A program made the translations under genes and the position numbers. The notes below the pieces were generated by a model, which was given only the letters and a program-made list of their open reading frames with translations, had not been told where the DNA came from and searched no databases. Source: Pontimicrobium sp. SW4 (GTDB lineage Bacteria > Bacteroidota > Bacteroidia > Flavobacteriales > Flavobacteriaceae). Taken from it: a DNA stretch of 64,000 bases. The stretch is taken from contig NZ_CP157199.1 of assembly GCF_039954625.1 (NCBI RefSeq), forward strand, positions 620,001 through 684,000, written 5' to 3'. Shown piece after piece: positions 43,843 through 52,155 of the stretch. Positions within the stretch are counted from its first letter, which is position 1. Every line of letters begins with the position of its first letter.

Positions 43843-43869
43843 CACATCGAGCGCAGTCTAGATGTCTTA
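43843..43869. repeat. Fragment of a dispersed repeat
   Basis: A GTCACATCGAGCGCAGTCTAG-type sequence at an intergenic site. It resembles half of the GTCATTTCGA element at 52156-52230. One arm only. Confidence 0.35.
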
Positions 43870-43878
43870 ATAAAAGCA

Positions 43879-43909
43879 AAAGCACAGTTTTAAAACTGTG
43901 CTTTTTTTG
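43879..43909. terminator. Terminator of the E2 gene
   Basis: AAGCACAGTTTTAAAACTGTGCTT is a perfect palindrome followed by T7 on the plus strand. Confidence 0.9.
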
Positions 43910-43943
43910 TTACAAAATTTTAGGTTTTCGTTTAATGTTTTTA

Positions 43944-44000
43944 CGGATATGCAACGTTTTAATGTTTTATATCCGACGTTAAACGAAGATAGCTGTTTTT
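43944..44000 (-). repeat. 57-bp hairpin element, copy B
   Basis: Ungapped match to 21969-22025 (44/57). CGGATAT (43944-43950) pairs with ATATCCG (43969-43975); the outer two base pairs differ from copy A by compensatory changes. It lies just after the trmL stop on the minus strand and no gene follows it there, so it is an orphan copy. Confidence 0.6.
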
Positions 44001-44023
44001 GATTAGAAAATCTATATGTATAA

Positions 44024-44482
44024 CTACGTGTATTTCAATTGCTTAATGCCTTCGTAAATAACAATACTCACTGCATTAGCAATATTTAAACTACGTACAT
44101 GCTTACTATATATAGGTATTTTAAAAAGGGCTTCTGGATAGTCTTTTAAAATGTGTTTTGGTAAACCAACCGATTCTTTTCCAAAAACTAAAAATAGATT
44201 GTCTTCAAAAGGAATATCATAATAGTCTTGTGTACCATGGCTAGATAAAAACACCATTTTTGCATTTTTATTAATAATAATAAAATCATTAATGCTGTCG
44301 TAATATGTAACATTAAGGTGTTGCCAATAATCTAGACCAGCACGTTTTAGTCTGGTGTCATCTATCTCAAATCCAAATGGTTTTACCAAGTGTAAGTTTG
44401 ATCCTGAGGCTAGTGCCAAACGACCAATATTTCCTGTGTTGTTTGGTATTTCGGGTTCAATAAGTACAATGTTTAGTGGCAT
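44024..44482 (-). CDS. trmL: tRNA (cytidine/uridine-2'-O-)-methyltransferase TrmL
   Basis: 152-residue SPOUT-fold methyltransferase that modifies the wobble base of tRNA-Leu isoacceptors. Motifs LIEPEIPNNTGNIGRLA, DDTRLKRAGLDYWQHL, LVFGKESVGLPKHIL and SLNIANAVSIVIYEGIKQ match the family, with the C-terminal knot. Its start overlaps the stop of the small upstream gene by one base (TAATG). Confidence 0.95.
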   Translation of the reverse strand: MPLNIVLIEPEIPNNTGNIGRLALASGSNLHLVKPFGFEIDDTRLKRAGLDYWQHLNVTYYDSINDFIIINKNAKMVFLSSHGTQDYYDIPFEDNLFLVFGKESVGLPKHILKDYPEALFKIPIYSKHVRSLNIANAVSIVIYEGIKQLKYT

Positions 44483-44697
44483 TATTTTTTAGTCAGTTTT
44501 ATGATGAGTAAACGTATTAAAAGTATAAATGGGAAACCATGTAGTAATACATCAAACCAGTCCATTGGTTTCATTCCAACAGCACCACCAGTTATCCATC
44601 TAAGTTTTCCAACAATATGAGGTTCTGGAAAAAAAGGAGCTAAGCCTAAGGTGAGACAAAGCAGTATAATAAGTCTCCAATCGTTTAATAGTTTCAT
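44482..44697 (-). CDS. Conserved small membrane protein
   Basis: 71 residues with two hydrophobic segments (about 9-22 and 48-66) separated by PEPHIVGKLRWITGGAVGMKPMDWFDVLLHG. The motif FFPEPHI-GKLRW is well conserved in my memory of flavobacterial sequences but has no assigned function. Translationally coupled to trmL (1-bp overlap). Confidence 0.72.
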   Translation of the reverse strand: MKLLNDWRLIILLCLTLGLAPFFPEPHIVGKLRWITGGAVGMKPMDWFDVLLHGFPFILLIRLLIIKLTKK

Positions 44698-44726
44698 CGT
44701 TTAAATATAGGTTTTATTATAAATTC

Positions 44727-44833
44727 GTCAATTCGAGTGATTTCAGTTTACTGAAATTGTATCGAGAATAGAATTTTAATTATTAGTAAGCTTGTTCTCG
44801 ATACATTTTGCTTTGCAAAATACTCGAACTGAC
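44727..44833. repeat. Cloverleaf-like palindromic repeat, copy 1
   Basis: Outer stem 44727-44738 with 44822-44833 (one mismatch); side hairpin TTTCAG/CTGAAA (44741-44756); central 11-bp stem 44758-44768 with 44795-44805 (TGTATCGAGAA / TTCTCGATACA); second side hairpin ATTTTGC/GCAAAAT (44805-44821). The four arms leave little sequence unpaired. Same topology as 51409-51500. Confidence 0.8.
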
Positions 44834-44838
44834 ATACA

Positions 44839-46137
44839 CTAATTTGCAGCAACGTCTTTTAAACTGTTTACCAATAAATCAACTTCCTCAAAACTATTAA
44901 AAATAGCGAAAGAGATACGAATGCCATTAATGTTGTTTTCGTATATACCTCTCATGCGTAACTTTTTTTCTTTGTTAAGTACTGGATTTAATTTAAGGTT
45001 GTCTTTGCCTTTGATTCTAATAGTAATCATAGAGGCAGAATAAGTCTCATTCTCAGGCGTTAAAACTTCAATCTCAGGTGTGTTGGTAATTCCTTTTCTA
45101 AAACGAGCGACGAGTTCTCGACCACGTCTTGCAACGTTTTCTATACCTATAGCGTTAATAAAATCTATAGCGCTTCCAATACCTAAAGTGATTGGTGTAT
45201 TTCGTGTACCATATTCTTCGCGTTGTGCGCTATGTCTATAGTCCATAGTTAGCGTATTCAAATCGAATTTACTATCGGTATAAGCTCCTGCAAATACAGG
45301 CGAAATGGTATCTATGATATTTTTATTAATAAATAAAATACCAGTTCCTTTTGGTCCAAATAGCCATTTGTGCCCACTACTTGCATAAAAATCTGGATTG
45401 ATATCTCTTAAGTCTATGAGAAACATTCCAAGCGATTGTGCACCGTCAATACACGAGTAAATGTTTTTACTTCGGCATAAATCTACAATAGCTTTTGCAG
45501 GTAATTTCATTCCTGTAGTACAGGTGATATGTGAAAAAGCAACCACTTTGGTTTTATTTGTAATGTTATCTTTTATTATTTGAAGGTTGTTTTCTCCATG
45601 AATGTCTAAGTCAATCAATTTTACAATAGCTCCAAAATCTTTAGCAAGTGCCATCCAAGGAGAAGCGCCTCCAACATGTTCGTGCGTACTGATAATGATT
45701 TCATCTCCTTTTTTTAATCGTAAGCTTCTTGCTGCAATATTTAAGCCTTCGGTTGCATTACGTGTAAAAGCAATTTCATCTGCTGTGACATTTAAAAACT
45801 TTGCAGCTTTTTCATGGGTTTTATCAATTTGATGTCGACCATGACTCACTGAAGTCTCTAATTTTTCCATGGCTTCACAAACTGTGTCAAGCACAATTCT
45901 TGGAGAAGGACCAAGGCTTCCAGTGTTTAGGTAATGATAATCTTTTGCAAATAGAAATTGCTCACGAATGTTATCCCAATCAATACTATTATAGTCGCTT
46001 GTATACGGTTTTAAAGTTGGAACAGAGCGTTCTGACTTTAGTGCATTATCGGCTTGTAATAAAGGAACTGCTGAGCTTAGAAATAAACCACTAAGAATAT
46101 TCTTTTTTATAAAACTTCGTCTTGATGTTTTAGACAT
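44839..46137 (-). CDS. PLP-dependent class V aminotransferase-like protein with Tat signal
   Basis: 432 residues. The N-terminus MSKTSRRSFIKKNILSGLFLSSAVPL holds a twin-arginine motif (SRRSFIK, Arg6-Arg7) and a hydrophobic stretch, predicting export of the folded enzyme by Tat. The remainder is the isopenicillin-epimerase/cysteine-desulfurase fold: LNTGSLGPSPRIV, FTRNATEGLNIAARSL, THEHVGGASPW, CIDGAQSLGMF, and the PLP Lys in SSGHKWLFGPKGTG. Substrate unknown. The promoter at 46153-46183 fits the Bacteroidetes consensus. Confidence 0.9.
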   Translation of the reverse strand: MSKTSRRSFIKKNILSGLFLSSAVPLLQADNALKSERSVPTLKPYTSDYNSIDWDNIREQFLFAKDYHYLNTGSLGPSPRIVLDTVCEAMEKLETSVSHGRHQIDKTHEKAAKFLNVTADEIAFTRNATEGLNIAARSLRLKKGDEIIISTHEHVGGASPWMALAKDFGAIVKLIDLDIHGENNLQIIKDNITNKTKVVAFSHITCTTGMKLPAKAIVDLCRSKNIYSCIDGAQSLGMFLIDLRDINPDFYASSGHKWLFGPKGTGILFINKNIIDTISPVFAGAYTDSKFDLNTLTMDYRHSAQREEYGTRNTPITLGIGSAIDFINAIGIENVARRGRELVARFRKGITNTPEIEVLTPENETYSASMITIRIKGKDNLKLNPVLNKEKKLRMRGIYENNINGIRISFAIFNSFEEVDLLVNSLKDVAAN

Positions 46138-46152
46138 TTTTGAACTTTTGAC

Positions 46153-46183
46153 GAAAGTTAGCTGTTTTTATATCAATATCAAA
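46153..46183 (-). promoter_or_regulatory. Bacteroidetes-type promoter of the PLP enzyme gene
   Basis: TTTG (46183-46180), exactly 19 bp, then TAACTTTC (46160-46153) on the minus strand. The predicted leader is about 9 nt. Confidence 0.7.
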
Positions 46184-46192
46184 TTTGAACAG

Positions 46193-46849
46193 TTAAACAA
46201 TATAGCTAGTTAAATTCCAAAAGACATGAAAAATTATTGATGGGCCAATAGATTTTGATTTATAGTATAGTATTCCTGCTATAAACCCTCCAAATAATGC
46301 AATAAAAGCGCTTCTTAAACTGAAATCTAATGAATCAAAAAATAAAGTAGCAAAGGGAATATGAATAAATGCAAAAAGCAATGAGGCGAAAAGTATTGTT
46401 TTTATAGGCTTATAGTTTTTTGCTAACGCACCTTGTAGATAATTTCGAAAAAAGAGCTCTTCTATTATGGGAACAATCATAATTGAGGCTACAGCATCAT
46501 AAGTTTTCAATCTATTAAGAGTAAACCTATAACTAAAAAAATCTGGAGAAATTTCTTGATAGTAAATTATTTTAAGTACGGATTGAAAGAATACAAAGCC
46601 AATTCCCAATAATATTGCGAAAAGATAAAATTTTAATTTTGTTTTATTTAAAACTAATAAGTTGGAGTGCTCAATTTTTTTAAAAAATAACACTATAAAA
46701 ATTAATAAAGCTATTGAGTTAATTAAATGTGAAGCTTTATAAAGATTTAAATTTCCTATTCCGAAAGGAATTATAATAATCCAAAGACTTAATATTTCAA
46801 GAGAAATAAAGTATAAGAGTGTTAAAGTTATTGCTTTTGAATATTTCAT
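46193..46849 (-). CDS. CPBP family intramembrane protease
   Basis: 218 residues, about six membrane segments. IEELFFRNYLQ (Glu130, Glu131, Arg135) and FIHIPF and HVFWNLT (His) are the CAAX-protease/bacteriocin-processing (Abi) signatures, the EExxxR and paired His motifs. It is separated from trpA by 23 bp and shares its strand, so it may be read from the trp operon. Substrate unknown. Confidence 0.88.
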   Translation of the reverse strand: MKYSKAITLTLLYFISLEILSLWIIIIPFGIGNLNLYKASHLINSIALLIFIVLFFKKIEHSNLLVLNKTKLKFYLFAILLGIGFVFFQSVLKIIYYQEISPDFFSYRFTLNRLKTYDAVASIMIVPIIEELFFRNYLQGALAKNYKPIKTILFASLLFAFIHIPFATLFFDSLDFSLRSAFIALFGGFIAGILYYKSKSIGPSIIFHVFWNLTSYIV

Positions 46850-46872
46850 TTATTTAGATACTTAATTTTTAA

Positions 46873-47637
46873 TTAAGTAAGAATCCTATTTACAAAAGCA
46901 TCAATAGTATTTACACCTTCATTGGTTACGTATTTTACAAAAGCACTCCCAATAATAGCACCTTTGGCGTATTTGGTAGCTTGTGTAAATGTATTGTTGT
47001 TAGAAATACCAAAACCTACAATTTGAGGATTCTTTAAATTCATATTGGCAATACGTTCGAAATACGCTGTTTGCTCGTTACCAAAACCAGATTTAGCTCC
47101 TGTAGTACTTGCCGAACTTACCATGTAGATAAAACCGTTTGAAATAGAATCGATATATCTAATGCGCTCGTCACTTGTTTGTGGTGTGATTAGAAACACG
47201 TTTATCAATCCGTATTTTTCGAACGTAGCTTTGTATTCATCGTGATATACATCAACAGGTAAATCAGGAATAATCAGGCCATCAATTCCAATCTCTTGAC
47301 ATTTTTTGCAGAATACTTCCACTCCATGTTGCAACATTGGATTAAAATAACCCATTATAATCAAAGGAATATTTACGGATTTACGAATATCTTTTAATTG
47401 GTTAAAAAGTACCTCAGTAGTCATGCCATTTTTCAAAGCCTGAGTTGAGCTAGCTTGAATGGTAGGTCCATCTGCTAAAGGGTCGCTAAAAGGTAAGCCA
47501 ATTTCAATCATATCGACACCATTCTTCTCCAGATTTTGAATGATGCTTACTGTATCACCGATATTAGGATATCCAGCTGTGAAATATATAGATAGTAATT
47601 TTTTGTCTTCTTGTAGTTTTTGGTTGATTCTATTCAT
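46873..47637 (-). CDS. trpA: Tryptophan synthase alpha subunit
   Basis: 254-residue TIM barrel that cleaves indole-glycerol phosphate to indole. DMIEIGLPFSDPLADGPTIQAS contains the catalytic Glu and Asp; GLIIPDLPVDVYHDEY and FIYMVSSASTTGAKSGF are family motifs. Last trp gene of the operon, parted from trpB by three unrelated genes. Full length. Confidence 0.96.
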   Translation of the reverse strand: MNRINQKLQEDKKLLSIYFTAGYPNIGDTVSIIQNLEKNGVDMIEIGLPFSDPLADGPTIQASSTQALKNGMTTEVLFNQLKDIRKSVNIPLIIMGYFNPMLQHGVEVFCKKCQEIGIDGLIIPDLPVDVYHDEYKATFEKYGLINVFLITPQTSDERIRYIDSISNGFIYMVSSASTTGAKSGFGNEQTAYFERIANMNLKNPQIVGFGISNNNTFTQATKYAKGAIIGSAFVKYVTNEGVNTIDAFVNRILT

Positions 47638-47653
47638 ATTTTATTTTTTATGA

Positions 47654-47720
47654 GATGCTGAAACGAGTTCAGCATGACGTTTATTTTTGTTTCGTCACCC
47701 TGAACTTGCTTCAGGGTCAC
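47654..47720. repeat. Paired palindromes between trpA and the GIY-YIG gene
   Basis: ATGCTGAA-ACGAG-TTCAGCAT (47655-47675) and ACCCTGAA-CTTGC-TTCAGGGT (47697-47717). Two similar hairpins in opposite orientations, separated by a T-rich spacer and flanked by GACG...CGTC. Confidence 0.75.
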
Positions 47721-47721
47721 A

Positions 47722-48000
47722 TTATAATTGTAATGTTTTTAATGTTGGATTTTTTTCTTTTACAAGATTTAATTTCCATTCCTTGTGCCAATTTTTTAGT
47801 TGTTTTTCTCTTGCAATAGCTTGGTTTATATCTGTAAACTCTTCAAAATAAATTAAGTCAGTTAAATTATACTTTCGGGTAAATTTAGACCCTTCTTTAT
47901 TTTGATGTTCAATAATTCTTTTGTTTAAATTTGAAGTTACACCTACATAAAACGTTGTTCTATACTTATTAGTTAATATGTATATGTAACTAAGTTTCAT
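47722..48000 (-). CDS. GIY-YIG family endonuclease
   Basis: 92-residue stand-alone GIY-YIG nuclease domain (UPF0213 type). YIYILTNKYRTTFYVGVTSNLNKRIIEHQN shows the variant motifs YIY (5-7) and YVG (18-20), the conserved Arg28 and His32, and the catalytic Glu65 in IAREKQLKNWHKEWK. It sits inside the trp operon between the glycosidase-like gene and trpA, with palindromes of the same family on both sides (47654-47720 and 48010-48036). Such genes often accompany dispersed palindromes in Bacteroidetes (from my memory of genomes, not checked). Function in the cell unknown; self-mobility is a hypothesis. Confidence 0.9.
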   Translation of the reverse strand: MKLSYIYILTNKYRTTFYVGVTSNLNKRIIEHQNKEGSKFTRKYNLTDLIYFEEFTDINQAIAREKQLKNWHKEWKLNLVKEKNPTLKTLQL

Positions 48001-48009
48001 AATATTTGT

Positions 48010-48036
48010 GATACTGAAACGAGTTCAGCATGACGT
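48010..48036. repeat. Palindrome upstream of the GIY-YIG gene
   Basis: ATACTGAA-ACGAG-TTCAGCAT, same family and orientation as 47655-47675, ten bases after the gene's start side. Confidence 0.7.
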
Positions 48037-48037
48037 T

Positions 48038-49126
48038 TTATTCATGGTTAAATTCTTCTTTCAATTTTATAAATACGGCTTTTTGTTCAGCACTTAAATT
48101 GTCTGCTGTAAAAATAGAAAAGCCTTTTGCGCCTTTTTCTTTTGATAATCTAATGGCTTTTTCTAAATCTTTTGGATCTTGTAATGCTGGACTGTATAAG
48201 CCTGCATGAATTGGAAAATCTACTTTGTTTACGCCTTGCTCAATCGCAAATCCAATCCAATTTACATTTTCTCGATAAAAATTATTATACACCATTGGAT
48301 ATGCTGCATCTAAGTTGAAATCGTCCCAAGGTTGTCTCACCATTTGACGCGACATTTCTGGAAATGGAAATACAGCTGCAGTCATTTTATGACCACTTTC
48401 GTGAGAAATGTCTACAAGCTCATTCACTAACGATGAAACAGCATTTAAGCGATATTGTCGCCATTCAGTATTTAATTCTGGATGTTCAAGGTCTTGAGGG
48501 TCTTTACCAAAGATTTCTTTAAATCCTTTGCGAGCAATTGGATGATAGCCATAATCGTATTCTGGCATTTCTGTGGTTTGAACTAAATTGTATTTTGGCT
48601 GTAAATCGGCTCCTAGAATTACATCGACATAACGTACATAATCTAAATGAATAGACGCTAAGCCTTTCACTTTTGTTAGTTTTCTAACATTGTTTTTTAC
48701 ATGCTCTCGAGCATCAGGATGAAATGGACTTAACCATTGGTAATAATCCACATAGGCTCTGTATTCTAAGGAGTTTTTTCCTGCACGATTTACAGCATAC
48801 CATTCAGGATGTTTGTTTGCAATAGTATCATTTGGACGATTTAAAGTCCACATCCATGCATGAATTTTAATGCCTTTTTCTGAAGCTAATGGGATTAGTT
48901 GATTGTAAAACTCTACATCACCACCAACAAGAATTTCTGAAATACCCAACGAATCAAAAGAAGCTAGTTTTGCCTCCCACTTTTCTTTGTCAAATGGACC
49001 ACCAGGGTTTGTCCAAGTGGCAAAAGTGAAGTTTTCTTTTTCTGTTTTAACTGTTTTTTTAGTGTTTTGCTTTTCTTGACAAGACAAGAAAACAAATGTT
49101 ATAAGAATTAAAGCTAAATGTTTCAT
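48038..49126 (-). CDS. Glycoside-hydrolase-like TIM-barrel lipoprotein
   Basis: 362-residue lipoprotein (lipobox VFLSCQEK). The mature protein resembles GH10-like/YngK-type putative glycosidases: FATWTNPGG, KIHAWMWTLNRPNDT, YRAYVDYYQWLSPFHPDAREHVKNNVRKL, KGLASIHLDYVRY and DDFNLDAAYPMVYNNFYRENVNW. Acidic residues sit at the expected strand ends, including the Asp in HLDYVRY, but catalysis is not proven. Its start overlaps the CBM9-like gene stop by 4 bp (ATGA), so the two are a functional pair, inserted after trpB. Confidence 0.82.
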   Translation of the reverse strand: MKHLALILITFVFLSCQEKQNTKKTVKTEKENFTFATWTNPGGPFDKEKWEAKLASFDSLGISEILVGGDVEFYNQLIPLASEKGIKIHAWMWTLNRPNDTIANKHPEWYAVNRAGKNSLEYRAYVDYYQWLSPFHPDAREHVKNNVRKLTKVKGLASIHLDYVRYVDVILGADLQPKYNLVQTTEMPEYDYGYHPIARKGFKEIFGKDPQDLEHPELNTEWRQYRLNAVSSLVNELVDISHESGHKMTAAVFPFPEMSRQMVRQPWDDFNLDAAYPMVYNNFYRENVNWIGFAIEQGVNKVDFPIHAGLYSPALQDPKDLEKAIRLSKEKGAKGFSIFTADNLSAEQKAVFIKLKEEFNHE

Positions 49127-50211
49127 AATTTTCTTAGTGTTCCTTCTTGGTTGATAATATAGATTGAATTCCCGTTTTCCAATTTATATTCGAATCCAAA
49201 ATTTGTTTTGTAAAAAATGGCATTCACTGTTCTTTCTTCTGAATAAGTGACTTCTAAGTTTAGAGAAAAACCTAAATCATTTTCTAGGAGTGTTTTTAAA
49301 TTGCCATATCTGGTTTTTCTAAAAAGCGCAAAAGCAGTTTGTTTAATTTCTAAATCTTCGTCTTCAATGAATTTAATATTATCAGAAGTTGTCTGTTCAG
49401 TAAATTGAAGAAAACCCCATTTTTCTGGCTCGTGCATGTTTATCACTTTTTGATTACTCCAAACCCAATTGTATTCTCTTAAGTATTTGTCATTTTCTTT
49501 TTTACGATCATATGTTCCATTAATAATGTCATGATCCCATTGTACCCTTGAGAAATTAATACGCCATTGTTCCCCTTCTTTAGGAATGGATTTAGGAGCA
49601 TTTTTTAAACCAATCAATGGTTTTAAAGGTATTGCCATTTCAACAGTCCAATGAGAATCTATATCTTTATGATTGTTTAATGTTCCATAAACTTGTACAG
49701 CAGATTTGAGGTCGTTTAAGTTCCATTCGAAATTTGCTTTTCCACCAATACGATAGGGTTTGTTTAAGTATAAATCCCAAACTGTATTTAAAGCATTAAT
49801 TTCTACTTCTCCATAACCAATTCCTGTTTTTGAAGGATCTAAAAAGATTTCAAAATCATTATTGTAATAGATAATAGTATCTCGTTGTTTTAGATTTCCC
49901 CAAATATGTGGTTCTTTTAATTCTGCATAAAAATAGATGTAGTTATCATCCCAAAGCATTTTTACTTGTGTATCAAATTTTGGTGTTTTTACACCTTCAA
50001 TATCAATAAACTTATCTGTGAATTTTGCGGTATTCCAACTTGCTTCATCTGCTTTACCATCAATAACAATGGTATTAGTAGTTTTTGTGATGATATAGTG
50101 TTTAGGAATTACAATATCCTCAGAAACGTCTACAGATAAAGGAGCTTGACTTTTAACCTGATTACAAGAAACTAGTGTTATACTGATTAATATGAGAAGT
50201 AATTGTTTCAT
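49123..50211 (-). CDS. CBM9-like lipoprotein
   Basis: 362-residue lipoprotein (lipobox TLVSCNQ). An N-terminal carbohydrate-binding family 9 domain (about 45-255) is shown by TNTIVIDGKADEASWNTAKFTDKFIDIEG, VKMLWDDNYIYFYAELKEPHIWG and YNNDFEIFLDPSKTG. The C-terminal part is unassigned. Its ATG abuts the trpB stop (TAAATG), giving tight coupling to trpB. With the glycosidase-like partner it forms a two-gene unit within the trp operon, perhaps acting on an external glycan. Confidence 0.85.
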   Translation of the reverse strand: MKQLLLILISITLVSCNQVKSQAPLSVDVSEDIVIPKHYIITKTTNTIVIDGKADEASWNTAKFTDKFIDIEGVKTPKFDTQVKMLWDDNYIYFYAELKEPHIWGNLKQRDTIIYYNNDFEIFLDPSKTGIGYGEVEINALNTVWDLYLNKPYRIGGKANFEWNLNDLKSAVQVYGTLNNHKDIDSHWTVEMAIPLKPLIGLKNAPKSIPKEGEQWRINFSRVQWDHDIINGTYDRKKENDKYLREYNWVWSNQKVINMHEPEKWGFLQFTEQTTSDNIKFIEDEDLEIKQTAFALFRKTRYGNLKTLLENDLGFSLNLEVTYSEERTVNAIFYKTNFGFEYKLENGNSIYIINQEGTLRKL

Positions 50212-51393
50212 TTATAACTTGAAATGATTGATGTAGGTTTCTAAATCTTTATCGCCACGACCAGATAGACTTACTACCACTATATCGTTTGGCTTAAACT
50301 GTTTTTTCTCAAACGTAGCCAAGGCATGTGAGCTTTCTATAGCTGGAATAATGCCTTCTAATTTGCATAACTCTAAACCTGCTGTCATGGCATCATCATC
50401 TGTAATAGAGATAAATTCGGCACGACCAGATTTGTATAAATGTGCATGCATAGGACCAACTCCTGGATAATCTAATCCAGCGGAAATTGAATAAGGTTCA
50501 GTAATTTGTCCATCATTGGTTTGCATTAATAAGGTTTTGCTACCATGTATAATACCTTCTCTTCCTAAGACTGATGTTGCAGCACTTTCACCAGTATCGA
50601 TACCTAATCCAGCGGCTTCAACAGCAATAAGTTTTACATCTTCATCTTCTAGATAATGATAATACACCCCAGCGGCATTACTACCACCTCCGACACAAGC
50701 AACTACATAATCTGGTTTTGCGGTACCTTCATGCTCTTTTAGTTGCCATTGAATTTCTTCAGAAACAATGGCTTGAAAACGAGCCACCATATCTGGATAA
50801 GGATGAGGTCCTACGACACTACCAATAATGTAATGTGTATCTACAGGATTATTAATCCAATCGCGAATGGCTTCGTTTGTTGCATCCTTAAGCGTTTTAC
50901 TTCCTGAGGTTGCGGGTACAACTGTAGCTCCTAACATTTTCATTCTAGCCACATTTGGTGCTTGTCGAGCTATATCAATTTCTCCCATATACACGATGCA
51001 TTCCAATCCCATTAAAGCGCAAACGGTAGCAGTTGCTACACCATGTTGTCCAGCTCCAGTTTCGGCAATGATTCGGTTTTTGCCTAAACGTTTTGCCATT
51101 AAAATCTGACCAATGGTGTTATTTACTTTATGTGCTCCCGTATGATTGAGATCTTCGCGTTTTAGATATATTTTTGTATTGTATTTTTCTGATAAACGCT
51201 TGGCAAAATAGAGTGGAGAAGGGCGACCTACATAATCTTTTAAGAGTTGGTTAAACTCTTTTTGAAACTCAGGTTCTGCCATAACCTTTAAGTAGTTTTG
51301 GCGTAGTTCTTCTACATTTGGATAGAGCATTTCAGGTATGAATGCACCTCCAAATTCTCCATAATAGCCTTTTTCGTTGACGTTGTAACTCAT
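50212..51393 (-). CDS. trpB: Tryptophan synthase beta subunit
   Basis: 393-residue PLP enzyme converting indole and serine to tryptophan. The PLP Lys lies in [37 protein letters not shown] and [10 protein letters not shown] are family signatures. Start chosen at the ATG at 51393 ([18 protein letters not shown]). A longer open frame to 51483 is only translated repeat DNA (51409-51500) and is not credible. Confidence 0.97.
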   Translation of the reverse strand: MSYNVNEKGYYGEFGGAFIPEMLYPNVEELRQNYLKVMAEPEFQKEFNQLLKDYVGRPSPLYFAKRLSEKYNTKIYLKREDLNHTGAHKVNNTIGQILMAKRLGKNRIIAETGAGQHGVATATVCALMGLECIVYMGEIDIARQAPNVARMKMLGATVVPATSGSKTLKDATNEAIRDWINNPVDTHYIIGSVVGPHPYPDMVARFQAIVSEEIQWQLKEHEGTAKPDYVVACVGGGSNAAGVYYHYLEDEDVKLIAVEAAGLGIDTGESAATSVLGREGIIHGSKTLLMQTNDGQITEPYSISAGLDYPGVGPMHAHLYKSGRAEFISITDDDAMTAGLELCKLEGIIPAIESSHALATFEKKQFKPNDIVVVSLSGRGDKDLETYINHFKL

Positions 51394-51408
51394 AATTATG
51401 TTGTTCTT

Positions 51409-51500
51409 GTCAGGTCGAGTGAAATTCTTAAAGAATTTTGTATCGAGACCTTTTTGCTTCTCGATACAATTTTTGCTTCTCAAAAATTACTCGAAGCGAC
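51409..51500. repeat. Cloverleaf-like palindromic repeat, copy 2, between trpF and trpB
   Basis: Outer stem GTC/GAC (51409-51411, 51498-51500) plus TCGAGT/ACTCGA (51415-51420, 51489-51494); side hairpin AAATTC/GAATTT (51422-51438); central 10-bp stem TGTATCGAGA / TCTCGATACA (51439-51448, 51459-51468); side hairpin AATTTTTG/CAAAAATT (51468-51488). It covers the upstream region of trpB and encodes the last residues of TrpF. Confidence 0.8.
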
Positions 51501-52109
51501 CTTATTTTTAAACTTTTTTAATTCTTCTATATTTTTCAGTCCTGCTTCAATTTCAAATTTACTATTCACATCAATAGCATAACAATACTTTGAAGCTTCA
51601 CTTTTTTGAAAGCGTTTTAGGTCTTCAACTTGCTCTAATCCAATACCTCCACTTAAAAAAAATGGTTTGGTTGAAGGATAGTCTATTAATACATCCCAAT
51701 TAAATGTATAACCATTTCCTCCTGGGAGTTTTCCTTTGGTGTCGAATAAAAAGTAATCACAAACGTCCTCATAAAGTGCTAAAATTGAAAAATCAAATTC
51801 ATTTTTTATTGAGAACACCTTAATAATTTTAGCGTTTGTTGATTTAAGAATTCTACACATTTCTGGTGATTCGTGACCATGTAACTGGATAACAGACAGC
51901 TTATGTTTTTCTACTTGGTTAGCTATAAACTCTACAGTTTTATCTACAAAAACACCAACTTTGTTAATTGATTTTGGTAATTCTGGAATTACTCCTTCAA
52001 AATGCCTAGGAGATTCCTCATGAAAAATAAATCCAAGAAAATCTGGTTGCAAACTTGCAATAGCTTCAATATTATCTTGATATTTCATGCCACAGACTTT
52101 AAGCTTCAT
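51480..52109 (-). CDS. trpF: Phosphoribosylanthranilate isomerase
   Basis: 209-residue TIM barrel catalysing the third step of tryptophan synthesis. [17 protein letters not shown] (catalytic Cys), [25 protein letters not shown] and [16 protein letters not shown] are recognisable. The final residues, KVASSNF, are encoded by the palindromic repeat (51480-51500), so the repeat supplies the C-terminus and stop. Whether this reduces activity is unknown. Start ATG at 52109. Confidence 0.95.
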   Translation of the reverse strand: MKLKVCGMKYQDNIEAIASLQPDFLGFIFHEESPRHFEGVIPELPKSINKVGVFVDKTVEFIANQVEKHKLSVIQLHGHESPEMCRILKSTNAKIIKVFSIKNEFDFSILALYEDVCDYFLFDTKGKLPGGNGYTFNWDVLIDYPSTKPFFLSGGIGLEQVEDLKRFQKSEASKYCYAIDVNSKFEIEAGLKNIEELKKFKNKVASSNF

Positions 52110-52116
52110 ATTTATT

Positions 52117-52132
52117 TCCTGCGTAGGCAGGA
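52117..52132. repeat. Short palindrome between trpF and the next repeat
   Basis: TCCTGC-GTAG-GCAGGA. Same family as 32850-32867. Confidence 0.55.
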
Positions 52133-52155
52133 TCTTTTTTTAGTTTAACTATATA

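Noticed and set aside
51394..51483. N-terminal extension of TrpB by 30 residues
   Set aside because: It is translation of the repeat at 51409-51500; the TrpB family starts at the ATG at 51393.
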